From Streptomyces aureoverticillatus (GTDB lineage Bacteria > Actinomycetota > Actinomycetes > Streptomycetales > Streptomycetaceae), in assembly GCF_014649395.1 (NCBI RefSeq), contig NZ_BMSY01000015.1, positions 121,719-185,718 of the forward strand: 64,000 nucleotides of DNA. The letters are read 5' to 3'. Numbering within the stretch: position 1 is the stretch's first letter; each line of letters opens with the position of its first letter. Position numbers and translations under genes: made by a program. The notes under the pieces are model-generated. The model was not told where the DNA came from, did not search any database, and saw only the letters and a program-made list of their open reading frames with translations. Below are positions 41,997 through 52,431 of the stretch, piece after piece.

Positions 41997-44072
41997 TCAT
42001 GCGGTCGCCAAGGCCTCCGGCAGGGGGGCCGAGTGGATCACCGTCAACCCGGACACCGCCCGGGTCAGGGCCACGTACAGGCGGCGCAGCCCGGTGCGTT
42101 CGTCGGGCTCGCCGGACAGTACGGCGGCCGGCTCGTCCAGGACCACGTAGTCGTACTCCAGGCCCTTGGCCAGGGACGCGGGGACGAGGGTGAGGCGGGT
42201 GTCGGGGGTGGTCTCCTCGCCGGGGTCGAGGTAGGGGAGGCCCGCCGCGCGCAGCGCCTCCGCCAGCGCGGGCACGCGGGCGTCCGCCGCGATCAGGCCG
42301 ACCGAGCCCTCGTTGCGGAGGGAGTCCACGCAGGCGGCGAGGACCGCCTCGGTGGTGTCGGCGGGGTCGGCCGGGGCGGCGGGGTCTCCTGCGTGGCGTA
42401 CTACCAGCGAACCCGGTGACTGTCGCACCGAGCTGACCTCCGTCAGGTCCGGCGCGATGGACGGCAGCAACCGCGACGCGTACGCGATGACTTCGCGCGG
42501 CACGCGGAAACCGGCCGTCAGCTCCTCCACCACCGCGTCCGCCTTGCCGAGGTGCGCCAGGGCCTCGGCCCAACTCGGCGTCGCCCAGGGCGTGGTGCCC
42601 TGCGCCAGGTCACCGAGAACCGTGGCCGACCCGGTCGTACAGCGGCGGCCCACGGCCCGGTACTGCATCGGCGACAGATCCTGCGCCTCGTCCAGGACGA
42701 CATGGCCCAGGGAGTGCGTGCGCGTGATCTGGTCGGCCGCCTCGTCGATCAACACGGCGTCCGCGGCGGACCACTTGGCGCTCTTCACGCCCCGCGCGGG
42801 CTTGTCCCAGAGGATCGCCTTCTGCTCCTCCGGGGCGAGGAGCCCCTCCGCGTGCGCGGCGAGGAAGTCGGCGTCGGACAGCAGCCGGAGGACCAGCTTG
42901 GCCGGGTCGACGGGCGGCCAGATCGCCTTCACGGCCGCCTTCACCGCCGTGTTCCGCGCCACCGCGTCCTGCACCCGGTCGTCCGGCGCCTCCCCCGAGC
43001 GCTCCATCTGCACGAGCACGGCGTGCGCGATGCGCTGGGGCAGGGCCTCGCGGGCCGCCCCGTAGCGCATGTCGCGGGCCAGCAACTCCCTTACGATCTC
43101 CTCGACTTCGTACGCCGGTACGCGCCACCGTCGCGACCCGCGCACCACCACGACCGCCTCCTGAGGCATCGTCACGTGCGACCGCAGCGCCCGGCGCAGC
43201 ACCTCGGCCATGCGCGCGTCGCCCTTCACGACGGCGGCGGCCGCGTCGTCCGTGCCCCTCACCTCCACGTGCGCCACCAGGTCGTCGACCGTCGCCTGCC
43301 GCACCTCCAACTCGCCGAGCGCGGGCAGCACTTGCTCGATGTAGTGCAGGAAGGACCGGTTCGGGCCGATGACCAGGGTGCCGGTGCGGGCGAGGCGCTC
43401 GCGGTGGGCGTAGAGGAGGTACGCGACCCGGTGCAGGCCGACCGCCGTCTTTCCGGTGCCGGGGCCTCCCTGCACGCACACCGACCCGCCGAGTCCGCCG
43501 CGTACGATCTCGTCCTGCTCCGGCTGGATCGTCGCCACGATGTCCCGCATCGGGCCCACGCGCGGCCGCTCGATCTCCTCCTGGAGCAGCCTGCTGACCT
43601 GCTCGGCCTCGGTGGTGTCCGTCAGGTGCTCGTCCTCGTACGCGGTCAGCTCGCCGCCGGTGTAACCGAACCGGCGGCGCAGGCCGACGTCGAGCGGGTC
43701 CTTCTTCGACGCCCGGTAGAAGGGCTGCGAGACGGGTGCGCGCCAGTCGATGACCATGGGGTCGCCGTCGGCGTCGTGGACGTGGCGGCGGCCGATGTAG
43801 AACTGCTCGCCCTCGCCGCCCTCGGCCTCCTCCGCCCCCACCGGGTGCAGGAAGTCGAGCCTGCCGAAGAACAGCGGCGTGTGCGACAGGTCGGCCAGGG
43901 CCTTGATCCGCTCGTCGATCTGGCCCTGGAGGACCTCGGCGTTGACCCAGTTCGCCGTCACGTCGCGGATGTCCAGGGCCTGCGCGTCCTCGCGCATGGC
44001 GCGCAGCGCGGCACGGGACGCGGCGAGGTGGGCGTGTTCGCGGGCGAGGGGGTCTTCGGGCGCGGCGTTCAC
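41997..44072 (-). CDS. helR: HelR/HelD-like RNA polymerase recycling ATPase
   Basis: The product is 691 residues from GTG 44072, 6 nt after GGAGG. A helical N-terminal arm (1-65) precedes the UvrD-type core, with Walker A GGPGTGKTAVG at 202-212, HVVLDEAQDLSPMQYRAV (Walker B) and the C-terminal GLEYDYVVLDEP and RRLYVALTRAVSGL motifs. The inserted secondary-channel and pseudo-claw regions between Walker A and B fit actinobacterial HelD/HelR. These proteins pull stalled RNA polymerase off DNA, and HelR can also displace rifampicin. I did not find the rifamycin-associated element upstream. Alternative: a general superfamily 1 helicase. Confidence 0.85.
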   Translation of the reverse strand: MNAAPEDPLAREHAHLAASRAALRAMREDAQALDIRDVTANWVNAEVLQGQIDERIKALADLSHTPLFFGRLDFLHPVGAEEAEGGEGEQFYIGRRHVHDADGDPMVIDWRAPVSQPFYRASKKDPLDVGLRRRFGYTGGELTAYEDEHLTDTTEAEQVSRLLQEEIERPRVGPMRDIVATIQPEQDEIVRGGLGGSVCVQGGPGTGKTAVGLHRVAYLLYAHRERLARTGTLVIGPNRSFLHYIEQVLPALGELEVRQATVDDLVAHVEVRGTDDAAAAVVKGDARMAEVLRRALRSHVTMPQEAVVVVRGSRRWRVPAYEVEEIVRELLARDMRYGAAREALPQRIAHAVLVQMERSGEAPDDRVQDAVARNTAVKAAVKAIWPPVDPAKLVLRLLSDADFLAAHAEGLLAPEEQKAILWDKPARGVKSAKWSAADAVLIDEAADQITRTHSLGHVVLDEAQDLSPMQYRAVGRRCTTGSATVLGDLAQGTTPWATPSWAEALAHLGKADAVVEELTAGFRVPREVIAYASRLLPSIAPDLTEVSSVRQSPGSLVVRHAGDPAAPADPADTTEAVLAACVDSLRNEGSVGLIAADARVPALAEALRAAGLPYLDPGEETTPDTRLTLVPASLAKGLEYDYVVLDEPAAVLSGEPDERTGLRRLYVALTRAVSGLTVIHSAPLPEALATA

Positions 44073-44204
44073 GGGGGGCCTCCGGGGTGCTCGGTGCGTG
44101 GCTCAGGGCCGCCGGTTTCCGGCCGGGCGGCGGCGCTCCAACGGGGCGGGAGGCGGGAAGGGGAGATCCTAGTGAGGGGGTCGGGGTGGGGCCAACCAAT
44201 TTTC

Positions 44205-44270
44205 CGGGGCCGGGGCCGGGGCCGGGGCCGAGCCGGGGCCAGGGCCAGGGCCAGGGCCAGGGCCAGGTTC
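44205..44270. repeat. Hexamer repeats GGGGCC and AGGGCC
   Basis: Three to four GGGGCC units followed by five to six AGGGCC units lie on the plus strand in the 396-nt gap upstream of the helR-like gene. Runs of three or four G at regular spacing could form G-quadruplexes. The remainder of the gap shows no gene before 44469. Confidence 0.85.
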
Positions 44271-44468
44271 GGGGTTCGGGGTCCGGGCGGACAGACGGCG
44301 GGCGTGGGACCCCCGAGGCGCCAAACCCTGAGGCATCCCCGAGAAAACCCTGAGGGGTGCCCTCCCTCCGGAGACGGACGGGCGCGACCCCGGAGTCGTA
44401 CCGGCGGACGCCGCCGGTTACCCCCGCAGACCGATGTGTGCGGCGCCCCCGCGAACCACCATGGAGAC

Positions 44469-44666
44469 ATGAGCGCAGCAACCATCACCCCCGCGTCCCT
44501 CGGCCCCGGCCCCCGCCCCTCCACCGGAGCGACGGCCCTCTCCGACGACCACCGCCCGCACCGTCTCGGCGCCGCACTGCGCGCCGCGAAGGTGTTCGCG
44601 GGCGTGGCGTTCGGCGTGGCCGTCCTCGGTGAGTACGCGGAGGAGGCGGGCGTCCGCCGCCGCTGA
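44469..44666 (+). CDS. Small Streptomyces peptide with hydrophobic helix
   Basis: A 65-residue frame starts at ATG 44469 with GGAG very close (2 nt), so translation may be weak or start elsewhere. The sequence MSAATITPASLGPGPRPST leads to LGAALRAAKVFAGVAFGVAV and ends LGEYAEEAGVRRR. I recall similar short proteins with the LGxYAEEAGVRR ending in Streptomyces, with no known function. The hydrophobic helix (about 39-55) suggests membrane association. It is divergent from the helR-like gene. Confidence 0.6.
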   Translation: MSAATITPASLGPGPRPSTGATALSDDHRPHRLGAALRAAKVFAGVAFGVAVLGEYAEEAGVRRR

Positions 44667-44691
44667 CCCCCCGGCCTCCGGCCCTTGCCCC

Positions 44692-44904
44692 CTGGCCTCT
44701 GGCCCCACGGCCCCCTGGCCTCTGGCCCCACGGCCCCCTGGCCTCTGGCCCCACGGCCCCCTGGCCTCTGGCCCCACGGCCCCCTGGCCTCTGGCCCCAC
44801 GGCCCCCTGGCCTCTGGCCCCACGGCCCCCTGGCCCCACGGCCCCCTGGTCTCTGGCCCCACGGCCCCCTGTCCTCTGGCCCCACGGCCCCCTGTCCTCT
44901 GGCC
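44692..44904. repeat. 23-bp minisatellite, six perfect and about four degenerate units
   Basis: The unit is CTGGCCTCTGGCCCCACGGC plus CCC. Six identical copies run from 44692 to 44829, then a 16-bp truncated copy, then copies with GGT or TCC changes. As 23 is not a multiple of three, it is non-coding despite being open in several frames. It fills most of the gap between the 65-residue gene and the GT87 gene. Confidence 0.95.
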
Positions 44905-44990
44905 TCCGGCCCGCGGTCACCACCTCGCCGACGCCCGCCCGACACGGGCTCCACACCGGCCGTTGGGCGCCGTTCGCTAAGGTCGCGGCC

Positions 44991-46223
44991 GTGATGCGAC
45001 GGTACGTGACCTCGTGGTCACCCAACGCGGTGACCGGAATCCTCCTTCTTGTCCTCTCCTGCACCGGCTTCGCGGTCCTCTGCGCCGTGCACGGGCTGCC
45101 CATGGCGGACGCTCTCGTCTACCGGGCCGAGGGGGCCGCCGTCGTCGACGGCCGGGATCTGTACGGGTTCACCGTCACCGAGTGGGAACTGCCCGCCACC
45201 TACCCGCCGTTCGCCGCCCTCCTCTTCGTGCCGACGACCTGGCTGCCGCTCGCCGCGCTCAAGGGCGCCTTCCTCGTCGGCAACGTCGCGCTCCTCGTTC
45301 TCCTCCTGCACCTCTCCTGCCGCCTCGCGGGCCTGCCCTCGCGCGCCGCGCCGCTCTGCGCCGCCGCCGCGTGCGCGCTGTGGCTCGAACCCGTCTTCCA
45401 GACCGTGCTGTTCGGGCAGATCAACCTGGCGTTGGCGTGTCTGGTGCTGTGGGATCTCACACGGCTTGACGGGGCCGTGGGCAAGGGGTTCGCCGTCGGT
45501 GTCGCCGCCGGGATCAAGCTGACCCCGGCCTTCTTCGTGGCGTATCTGCTCGTCACGGGCCGCGTACGGGAGGCGGGTACCGCTGTCGTCGCGTTCGCCG
45601 GGACCGTGCTTCTGGGGGTGCTTGCGCTGCCCGCCGCCAGTGCCGACTTCTGGACGCGGCGGGTCTTCGAGACCGGGCGGGTCGGGAAGGCGTGGATCGT
45701 GGACAACCAGTCCTTGCAAGGGCTGGCCGCCCGCGTCCTGCATGTGCCCGAGCCCCGTCTTGCCTGGGCCGTGCCCGCCGTGGTGGTCGCGGCGGCGGGG
45801 CTGTGGGGTGCCCGGCGGGCGGGTGCGGGGGCGTGGGGGCTGCTGGTCGCGGCGGGGACCGCGCTGCTCGTCTCGCCCATCAGCTGGTCCCACCACTGGG
45901 TGTGGTGTGTGCCGTTGATCGTGGTGCTGGTGGGGGAGGGGCGGCTGCGGCTTGCGGGGTTGGTGGCGGTCGTCTTCACCGCCCGCACGCTGTGGCTCGT
46001 CCCGCACGAAGGCTCTGCGGACCTTCATCTTGCTTGGTGGCAGCAGGTGTTGGCGGCGCCTTATGCGGTGTTGTTGGCGGCGTTGCCGTCACTGCTGCGG
46101 AGCCCCCGGGCCCGGGGGCTGGGTCACCTGGGCCCCCTGTGGGGGTGGGTGTCCCGTGCGGGTGGGGTGGGGCTCCGCCGGGTGGGGTGGGTGTCCCGTG
46201 CGGGTGGGACGGGGCGCCGCTGA
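44991..46223 (+). CDS. GT87-family polyprenyl-phosphomannose mannosyltransferase
   Basis: The product is 410 residues from GTG 44991, or 409 from the adjacent ATG; TAAGGT 7 nt upstream suggests a leaderless transcript. About ten membrane spans are seen. The first outer loop holds DALVYRAEGAAVVDGRDLYG, then LPATYPPFAALLFVPTTWLP, the DUF2029/GT87 signature, and LFGQINLALACLVLWDL with GIKLTPAFFVAYLL further on. Family members (PimE-like) add alpha-1,2 mannose to lipid glycans on the outer face. The C-terminal tail repeats WVSRAGG(V/T)G, with matching DNA repeats of GTGGGTGTCCCGTGCGGGTG. Confidence 0.88.
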   Translation: MMRRYVTSWSPNAVTGILLLVLSCTGFAVLCAVHGLPMADALVYRAEGAAVVDGRDLYGFTVTEWELPATYPPFAALLFVPTTWLPLAALKGAFLVGNVALLVLLLHLSCRLAGLPSRAAPLCAAAACALWLEPVFQTVLFGQINLALACLVLWDLTRLDGAVGKGFAVGVAAGIKLTPAFFVAYLLVTGRVREAGTAVVAFAGTVLLGVLALPAASADFWTRRVFETGRVGKAWIVDNQSLQGLAARVLHVPEPRLAWAVPAVVVAAAGLWGARRAGAGAWGLLVAAGTALLVSPISWSHHWVWCVPLIVVLVGEGRLRLAGLVAVVFTARTLWLVPHEGSADLHLAWWQQVLAAPYAVLLAALPSLLRSPRARGLGHLGPLWGWVSRAGGVGLRRVGWVSRAGGTGRR

Positions 46224-46228
46224 TCGGC

Positions 46229-46566
46229 GCCTTGTCCTCAATCGCCGGACGGGCTTCTTCCCCACCCGCCCGCCCTTTCATCGCCGCTTCGCGGCTCGTC
46301 CTCAGACGCCGGACAGGCTCTTCCCCACCCGCCCGCCCTTCCATCGGCGCTCCGCGCCTCGTCCTCAAGCGCCGGACAGGCTTTTTCCCCCGCCCGCCCG
46401 CCCTCTTCGCCGCTGCGCGGCTCGTCCTCAGGCGCCGGACGGGCTTTTCCCCGCCCGCCCTTTCATCGGCGCTGCGCGCCTTGTCCTCAAGCGCCGGACA
46501 GGCTTCTCTCCCACCCGCCCGCCCTCTTCGCCGCTGCGCGGCTCGTCCTCAAGCGCCGGACGGGCT
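46229..46566. repeat. Six-copy array of the dispersed intergenic repeat
   Basis: TCCTCAANCGCCGGACRGGCT-type cores begin at about 46235, 46299, 46361, 46427, 46486 and 46546, spaced 59-66 bp. Each is preceded by a small GCCGCTTCGCGGC-type hairpin and followed by a CCCACCCGCCCGCCC spacer. No gene is present in this 588-nt gap. Confidence 0.93.
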
Positions 46567-46721
46567 GAGATGTGCCGGGGCGGGCTGGAACTTCGGCGCG
46601 CGGGGCAGTGGTGACTCGGCCTCGACGTGCTCGGCCTGCCCGGCGGCGCGCCGGCGCGCCGGTGCGCCGGTGCGCCTGTGCCTGTGCCTGTTCCGGGAGG
46701 TAGTGAGGGCGGGTGGGTGGG

Positions 46722-46806
46722 AAATAGCCCGTCCGGCGTTTGAGGACGAGGCCGTTCAGGCCGATACGGGGGGCCGGGGGCGGAGCCCCCGGGGGGTGCC
46801 GGATCC
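46722..46806. repeat. Dispersed intergenic repeat, inverted copy at 46.7 kb
   Basis: AGCCCGTCCGGCGTTTGAGG (46728-46747) faces the six-copy array from the other strand and is joined to the GC block GGGGGCGGAGCCCCC. It ends at the stop of the NmrA-like gene. Confidence 0.88.
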
Positions 46807-46811
46807 GGGGC

Positions 46812-47651
46812 TCAGCGGAACGCGGCCACGTTGTGGGCGGCCCACTCGGAGAAGGGGCGCGGCCCCCGGCCGAGGATCTGCTCGACGGCCGGGCTGACGC
46901 GCAGCTCCGCCGGGCTCGGGGAACCGAGGATGTCCAGCGTGTCGTCGGCGAGCTCCGCCGGCATGCTCTGGGCCATGGCGGCCCTGGCCTCCTCACGAGT
47001 GAGCTCGTGAAACCTCACGGGCGAGCCCAGCGCGTCGGCAATCGCCTCCGCCTGCTGACGCGGAGTGATCACCTCCGGCCCGGTCAGCTCGTACGCGCCA
47101 CCGGCATGCCGGTCCTCCAGCAGGCAGGCCGCCGCGACCGCGGCGATGTCCGCCGGATCGATGATCGGCACCCCGACGTCGCCGAAGGGCGCGGCGACGA
47201 CCCGCTGCGTACGGACGGACTCGGCCCACCACAGGGCGTTGGAGGCGAAGCCGCCCGGCCGCAGGACGGCCCACTCCAGGCCGGAGTCCCGCACGGTGTC
47301 CTCCAGCGCGCGCATCGCGATCCGCGTGGTGCCGAAGGGTCTGGTCACCACGCCGAGCGTGGAGAGCAGGACGACGCGGCGGACCCCACTGGCCGCGGCC
47401 TCGCCGATGATGTCGGCGGGGTTGGCCCCGGTGGCGTGCAGGTCGCCGGAGAGCAGCAGGAACAGCGACTTCGCACCGGCCAGCGCCGGCTTGAGGCCGG
47501 CGGGCTCGGCCAGGTCGGCCACCACGTGGCGGACGCCGTCCGGCACCGCCGCCGGATGCCGTGACACCGCCGTCACCTGCTCGCCCGCCTCGGCCAGCGC
47601 CCGCGTCAACGGCCGCCCGATGTTACCGGTGGCCCCGGTCACCACGATCAT
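46812..47651 (-). CDS. NmrA-like NAD(P)-binding oxidoreductase
   Basis: The product is 279 residues from ATG 47651 with AAGGAG 6 nt upstream. The Rossmann start MIVVTGATGNIGRPLTRAL contains the atypical-SDR motif GATGNIG, and the protein has VRRVVLLSTLGV, LEWAVLRPGGFASNALWWAE and IIDPADIAAVAA. The catalytic Tyr of classical SDRs is replaced by the NmrA/QOR2-type layout, so it may sense or reduce quinone-like compounds. It is divergent from an HxlR regulator, a common pairing for redox or electrophile defence. Confidence 0.88.
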   Translation of the reverse strand: MIVVTGATGNIGRPLTRALAEAGEQVTAVSRHPAAVPDGVRHVVADLAEPAGLKPALAGAKSLFLLLSGDLHATGANPADIIGEAAASGVRRVVLLSTLGVVTRPFGTTRIAMRALEDTVRDSGLEWAVLRPGGFASNALWWAESVRTQRVVAAPFGDVGVPIIDPADIAAVAAACLLEDRHAGGAYELTGPEVITPRQQAEAIADALGSPVRFHELTREEARAAMAQSMPAELADDTLDILGSPSPAELRVSPAVEQILGRGPRPFSEWAAHNVAAFR

Positions 47652-47709
47652 GATCAGCTCCTTGTCGGATGTCCTCTGGGGCCCGAACGCTAGGAGCAAG
47701 GGCTAACTC

Positions 47710-47737
47710 TTGGTAAGGGCATACCCAGAGGTAAGCT
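47710..47737 (+). promoter_or_regulatory. Divergent promoter/operator of the HxlR-NmrA pair
   Basis: TTGGTA (47710-47715), 16 bp and TAAGCT (47732-47737) form a promoter ending 6 nt before the HxlR start. A direct repeat GGTAAG (47712 and 47730), 18 bp apart, may bind the regulator. Confidence 0.55.
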
Positions 47738-47743
47738 CATGAC

Positions 47744-48106
47744 ATGGAGGAAGGCGCGCAGCGTGGACGGGTCGAGCCGGGGCAGCGGTATGACGTGTTT
47801 CACACCGACTGCCCCGCCCGCGACGTGGTCGACCACGTGACCAGCAGGTGGGGCGTCTGGGTGCTGATCTCCTTGCGAAGCAACGACCTTCGGTTCTTCG
47901 AGCTGCGCGAGAGCATTCACGGCATCAGCGAGAAGATGCTCGCCCAGACCCTGCGCGCCCTGGTCCAGGACGGCCTCGTCTGGCGGGAGGTCGAGCCGAC
48001 GACGCCACCCCAGGTCACGTACGGACTGACCGAGTTCGGCCGCGACATCGGCGAACCGCTGACGGACCTGTTCGACCGGATAACACGGCGGCTTTCGACC
48101 GGATGA
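47744..48106 (+). CDS. HxlR-family transcriptional regulator
   Basis: The product is 120 residues, with CPARDVVDHVTSRWGVWVLI (the conserved cysteine just before the winged helix), RFFELRESIHGISEKMLAQT and LRALVQDGLVWREV, the HxlR core. The conserved Cys may sense electrophiles or oxidants as in YodB and HypR. It is divergent from an NmrA-like oxidoreductase that it probably represses. The transcript appears leaderless. The last codons (FDRITRRLSTG) lie in a 23-bp tandem repeat that continues past the stop. Confidence 0.9.
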   Translation: MEEGAQRGRVEPGQRYDVFHTDCPARDVVDHVTSRWGVWVLISLRSNDLRFFELRESIHGISEKMLAQTLRALVQDGLVWREVEPTTPPQVTYGLTEFGRDIGEPLTDLFDRITRRLSTG

Positions 48107-48140
48107 CACGGCGGTTGTCGACCGGATGACACGGCGGCTG
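48072..48140. repeat. Three 23-bp tandem repeats over the HxlR stop codon
   Basis: Units close to TCGACCGGATGACACGGCGG plus three bases start at 48072, 48095 and 48118. The first two span the end of the coding sequence, so copy-number change would alter the C-terminus. Confidence 0.92.
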
Positions 48141-48142
48141 TC

Positions 48143-48229
48143 GCCGCGCGGCGCGGACTGAGGCGGACGCGGCCGCGCGGCGCGGACTGAGGCGGACGCG
48201 GCCGCGCGGCGCGGACTGAGGCGGACCCG
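48143..48229. repeat. Three 29-bp tandem repeats
   Basis: Units of GCCGCGCGGCGCGGACTGAG plus GCGGACGCG start at 48143, 48172 and 48201, with one change in the last. They directly follow a different repeat and precede the helicase stop codon. Confidence 0.92.
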
Positions 48230-48236
48230 GTGAGGG

Positions 48237-49880
48237 CTACGACTCCGTCAGGACCGCGTCCGCGTCCATGATCCGGTAGGCGTACCCCTGCTCCGCCAGG
48301 AACCGCTGCCGGTGCGCGGCGAAGTCCTGGTCGATGGTGTCGCGGGCCACGACGGAGTAGAAGCGGGCCTCGTGGCCGTCGGCCTTCGGCCGGAGGACAC
48401 GGCCGAGCCGCTGCGCCTCCTCCTGGCGGGAGCCGAACGTACCGGACACCTGAATGGCGACCGTCGCCTCCGGCAGGTCGATGGAGAAGTTGGCGACCTT
48501 GGACACGACGAGGACGGAGATCTCGCCCTCACGGAAGGCGCCGAACAGCTTCTCGCGCTGCGCGTTCGTGGTCTCGCCCTTGATGACGGGCGCGTCCAGA
48601 TGCTCGCCCAGCTCGTCGAGCTGGTCGATGTACTGGCCGATGACGAGCGTCTGCTCGCCCTTGTGCTTGCGCACCAGCGCCTCGGTGACCTTCCGCTTGG
48701 TCGCGGTCGTCGCGCAGAAGCGGTACTTCTCCTCGGCCTCGGCGGTGGCGTACGCGAGCCGCTCGGAGTCGGTCAGATTGACGCGCACCTCGACGCAGTC
48801 GGCGGGCGCGATGTAGCCCTGGGCCTCGATCTCCTTCCAGGGCGCGTCGAACCGCTTCGGGCCGATCAGGGAGAAGACGTCCGACTCGCGCCCGTCCTCG
48901 CGGACCAGCGTCGCCGTGAGCCCCAGCCGCCGCCGCGCCTGGAGGTCGGCGGTGAACTTGAACACCGGCGCGGGCAGCAGATGCACCTCGTCGTAGAGGA
49001 TGAGCCCCCAGTCCCGGGAGTCGAAGAGCTCCAGGTGCGGATAGATGCCCTTCCGCTTGGTGGTCAGGACTTGGTACGTGGCGATGGTGACCGGCCGGAT
49101 CTCCTTCTTCGTACCGCTGTACTCGCCGATCTCGTCCTCGGTGAGGGAGGTGCGCTTGACCAGCTCGTGCTTCCACTGGCGGGCGGAGACGGTGTTGGTG
49201 ACGAGGATGAGGGTGGTGGCCTTGGCCTCGGCCATCGCGCCCGCGCCGACGAGGGTCTTCCCGGCCCCGCAGGGCAGCACGACCACGCCGCTCCCGCCGT
49301 GCCAGAAGCCCTCGACGGCCTGGCGCTGGTAGGGGCGCAGGGCCCAGCCGTCCTCGCGCAGCTCGATGGCGTGCGCCTCGCCGTCGACGTATCCGGCGAG
49401 GTCCTCGGCGGGCCAGCCCAGCTTCAGCAGGGTCTGCTTGATCTGGCCGCGCTCGGAGGGGTGCACGACGACCGTGTCCGGGTCGACGCGGGCGCCGACC
49501 AGCGGCTGGATCTTCTTCGAGCGGAGGATCTCCTCCAGGACCGGGCGGTCGGTGCTGGTGAGGACGAGGCCGTGGCTGGGGTGCTTGGAGAGGGTGAGGC
49601 GGCCGTAGCGGGCCATCGTCTCGGCGACGTCGACGAGGAGCGCGTGCGGGACGGGGTAGCGGGAGAACTCGACGAGGGCGTCCACGACCTGCTCGGCGTC
49701 GTGCCCGGCGGCCCGGGCGTTCCACAGTCCGAGGGGTGTCACGCGGTAGGTGTGGATGTGCTCGGGGGCGCGTTCCAGCTCCGCGAACGGGGCGATGGCG
49801 CGGCGGCAGGCGTCGGCCTGCTCGTGGTCCACCTCGAGCAGGAGGGTCTTGTCCGACTGGACGATGAGCGGTCCGTTCAC
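48237..49880 (-). CDS. XPB/Rad25-type DNA repair helicase
   Basis: The product is 547 residues from GTG 49880, 9 nt after AAAGGG; an in-frame ATG at 49910 is less likely. An N-terminal damage-recognition-like domain (1-160) precedes the superfamily 2 core, with LPCGAGKTLVGAG (Walker A, about 203-215), LILYDEVHLLPAPVF (DEVH box, about 293), LGLTATLVREDGRESDVF (motif III and the RED motif of XPB) and QEEAQRLGRVLRPK (motif VI). Bacterial XPB proteins unwind DNA 3' to 5' and often pair with a Bax1-type nuclease; none is here. A helicase-associated protein gene lies 4 kb away. Confidence 0.92.
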   Translation of the reverse strand: MNGPLIVQSDKTLLLEVDHEQADACRRAIAPFAELERAPEHIHTYRVTPLGLWNARAAGHDAEQVVDALVEFSRYPVPHALLVDVAETMARYGRLTLSKHPSHGLVLTSTDRPVLEEILRSKKIQPLVGARVDPDTVVVHPSERGQIKQTLLKLGWPAEDLAGYVDGEAHAIELREDGWALRPYQRQAVEGFWHGGSGVVVLPCGAGKTLVGAGAMAEAKATTLILVTNTVSARQWKHELVKRTSLTEDEIGEYSGTKKEIRPVTIATYQVLTTKRKGIYPHLELFDSRDWGLILYDEVHLLPAPVFKFTADLQARRRLGLTATLVREDGRESDVFSLIGPKRFDAPWKEIEAQGYIAPADCVEVRVNLTDSERLAYATAEAEEKYRFCATTATKRKVTEALVRKHKGEQTLVIGQYIDQLDELGEHLDAPVIKGETTNAQREKLFGAFREGEISVLVVSKVANFSIDLPEATVAIQVSGTFGSRQEEAQRLGRVLRPKADGHEARFYSVVARDTIDQDFAAHRQRFLAEQGYAYRIMDADAVLTES

Positions 49881-49978
49881 CGGGGGGTGCCCTTTCGCTA
49901 GGCCAAACATCCAGTGTGCCGCATCGCCGCGCGGGCGGGCCCGCGTCGTTCGGGGGCGGGCCTGCGGTACGGCAGGGC

Positions 49979-52042
<2,064 letters not shown>

Positions 52043-52176
52043 GCAGTGCAGGCTATGGGTAACAGTACGTGTCTACCCCGGGGTTGGCCGAACGTGGTCC
52101 GGACGGGCCGGGGCGCGCGGCACGGGGACGGGCGCGCGCGGCGCGGCGACGCGTCGTCCGGACCGGACGCGTCGGA

Positions 52177-52431
52177 TCAGGTCAGCCCCCGCTGCCGCTG
52201 GCGGTGCAGCCTGCCGACCGCCGTGAGCTGCCTGCGCTCCCACGCCGTCGCCCGGCGGAGCCGGTAGAAGGCCACCCGCCACTCCATGCCCGTCGGGCGC
52301 GCCAACTCCACGAACAGGCCGTCCACTTGCCGTACGACGGCCGGTATTTGGTACACGCGGTTGAAGACCACCAGGCCGGGGCGCAGTTCCCGCGACGAGC
52401 GGAAGGTGTCCGGCTCCGCTGGTTCGGTCAT
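52177..52431 (-). CDS. Small hypothetical protein, coupled pair (second gene)
   Basis: This 84-residue protein is from ATG 52431, which overlaps the stop of the upstream small gene (ATGA). The sequence has SSRELRPGLVVFNRVYQIPA and ELARPTGMEWRVAFYRLRRA, a compact, basic, beta-rich profile, ending Arg-rich. I do not recognise a family. The two small genes are coupled and divergent from the XRE/DUF397 pair, so a link with that regulator is plausible but unproven. Confidence 0.65.
   Translation of the reverse strand: MTEPAEPDTFRSSRELRPGLVVFNRVYQIPAVVRQVDGLFVELARPTGMEWRVAFYRLRRATAWERRQLTAVGRLHRQRQRGLT

Noticed and set aside
44073..44468. Rifamycin-associated element upstream of the helR-like gene
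   Set aside because: I looked for the GGGGCTTGCGGCAAGGCCC-type inverted repeat and found only the unrelated GGGGCC hexamer tract.
44676..45000. Coding meaning of the open frames through the 23-bp minisatellite
   Set aside because: The unit length is not a multiple of three and the peptide is pure Pro/Gly/Leu repeat; the real start is at 44991.
46224..46570. CRISPR array at the six-copy repeat
   Set aside because: Repeats are degenerate, spacers are near-identical, and no cas genes are present.
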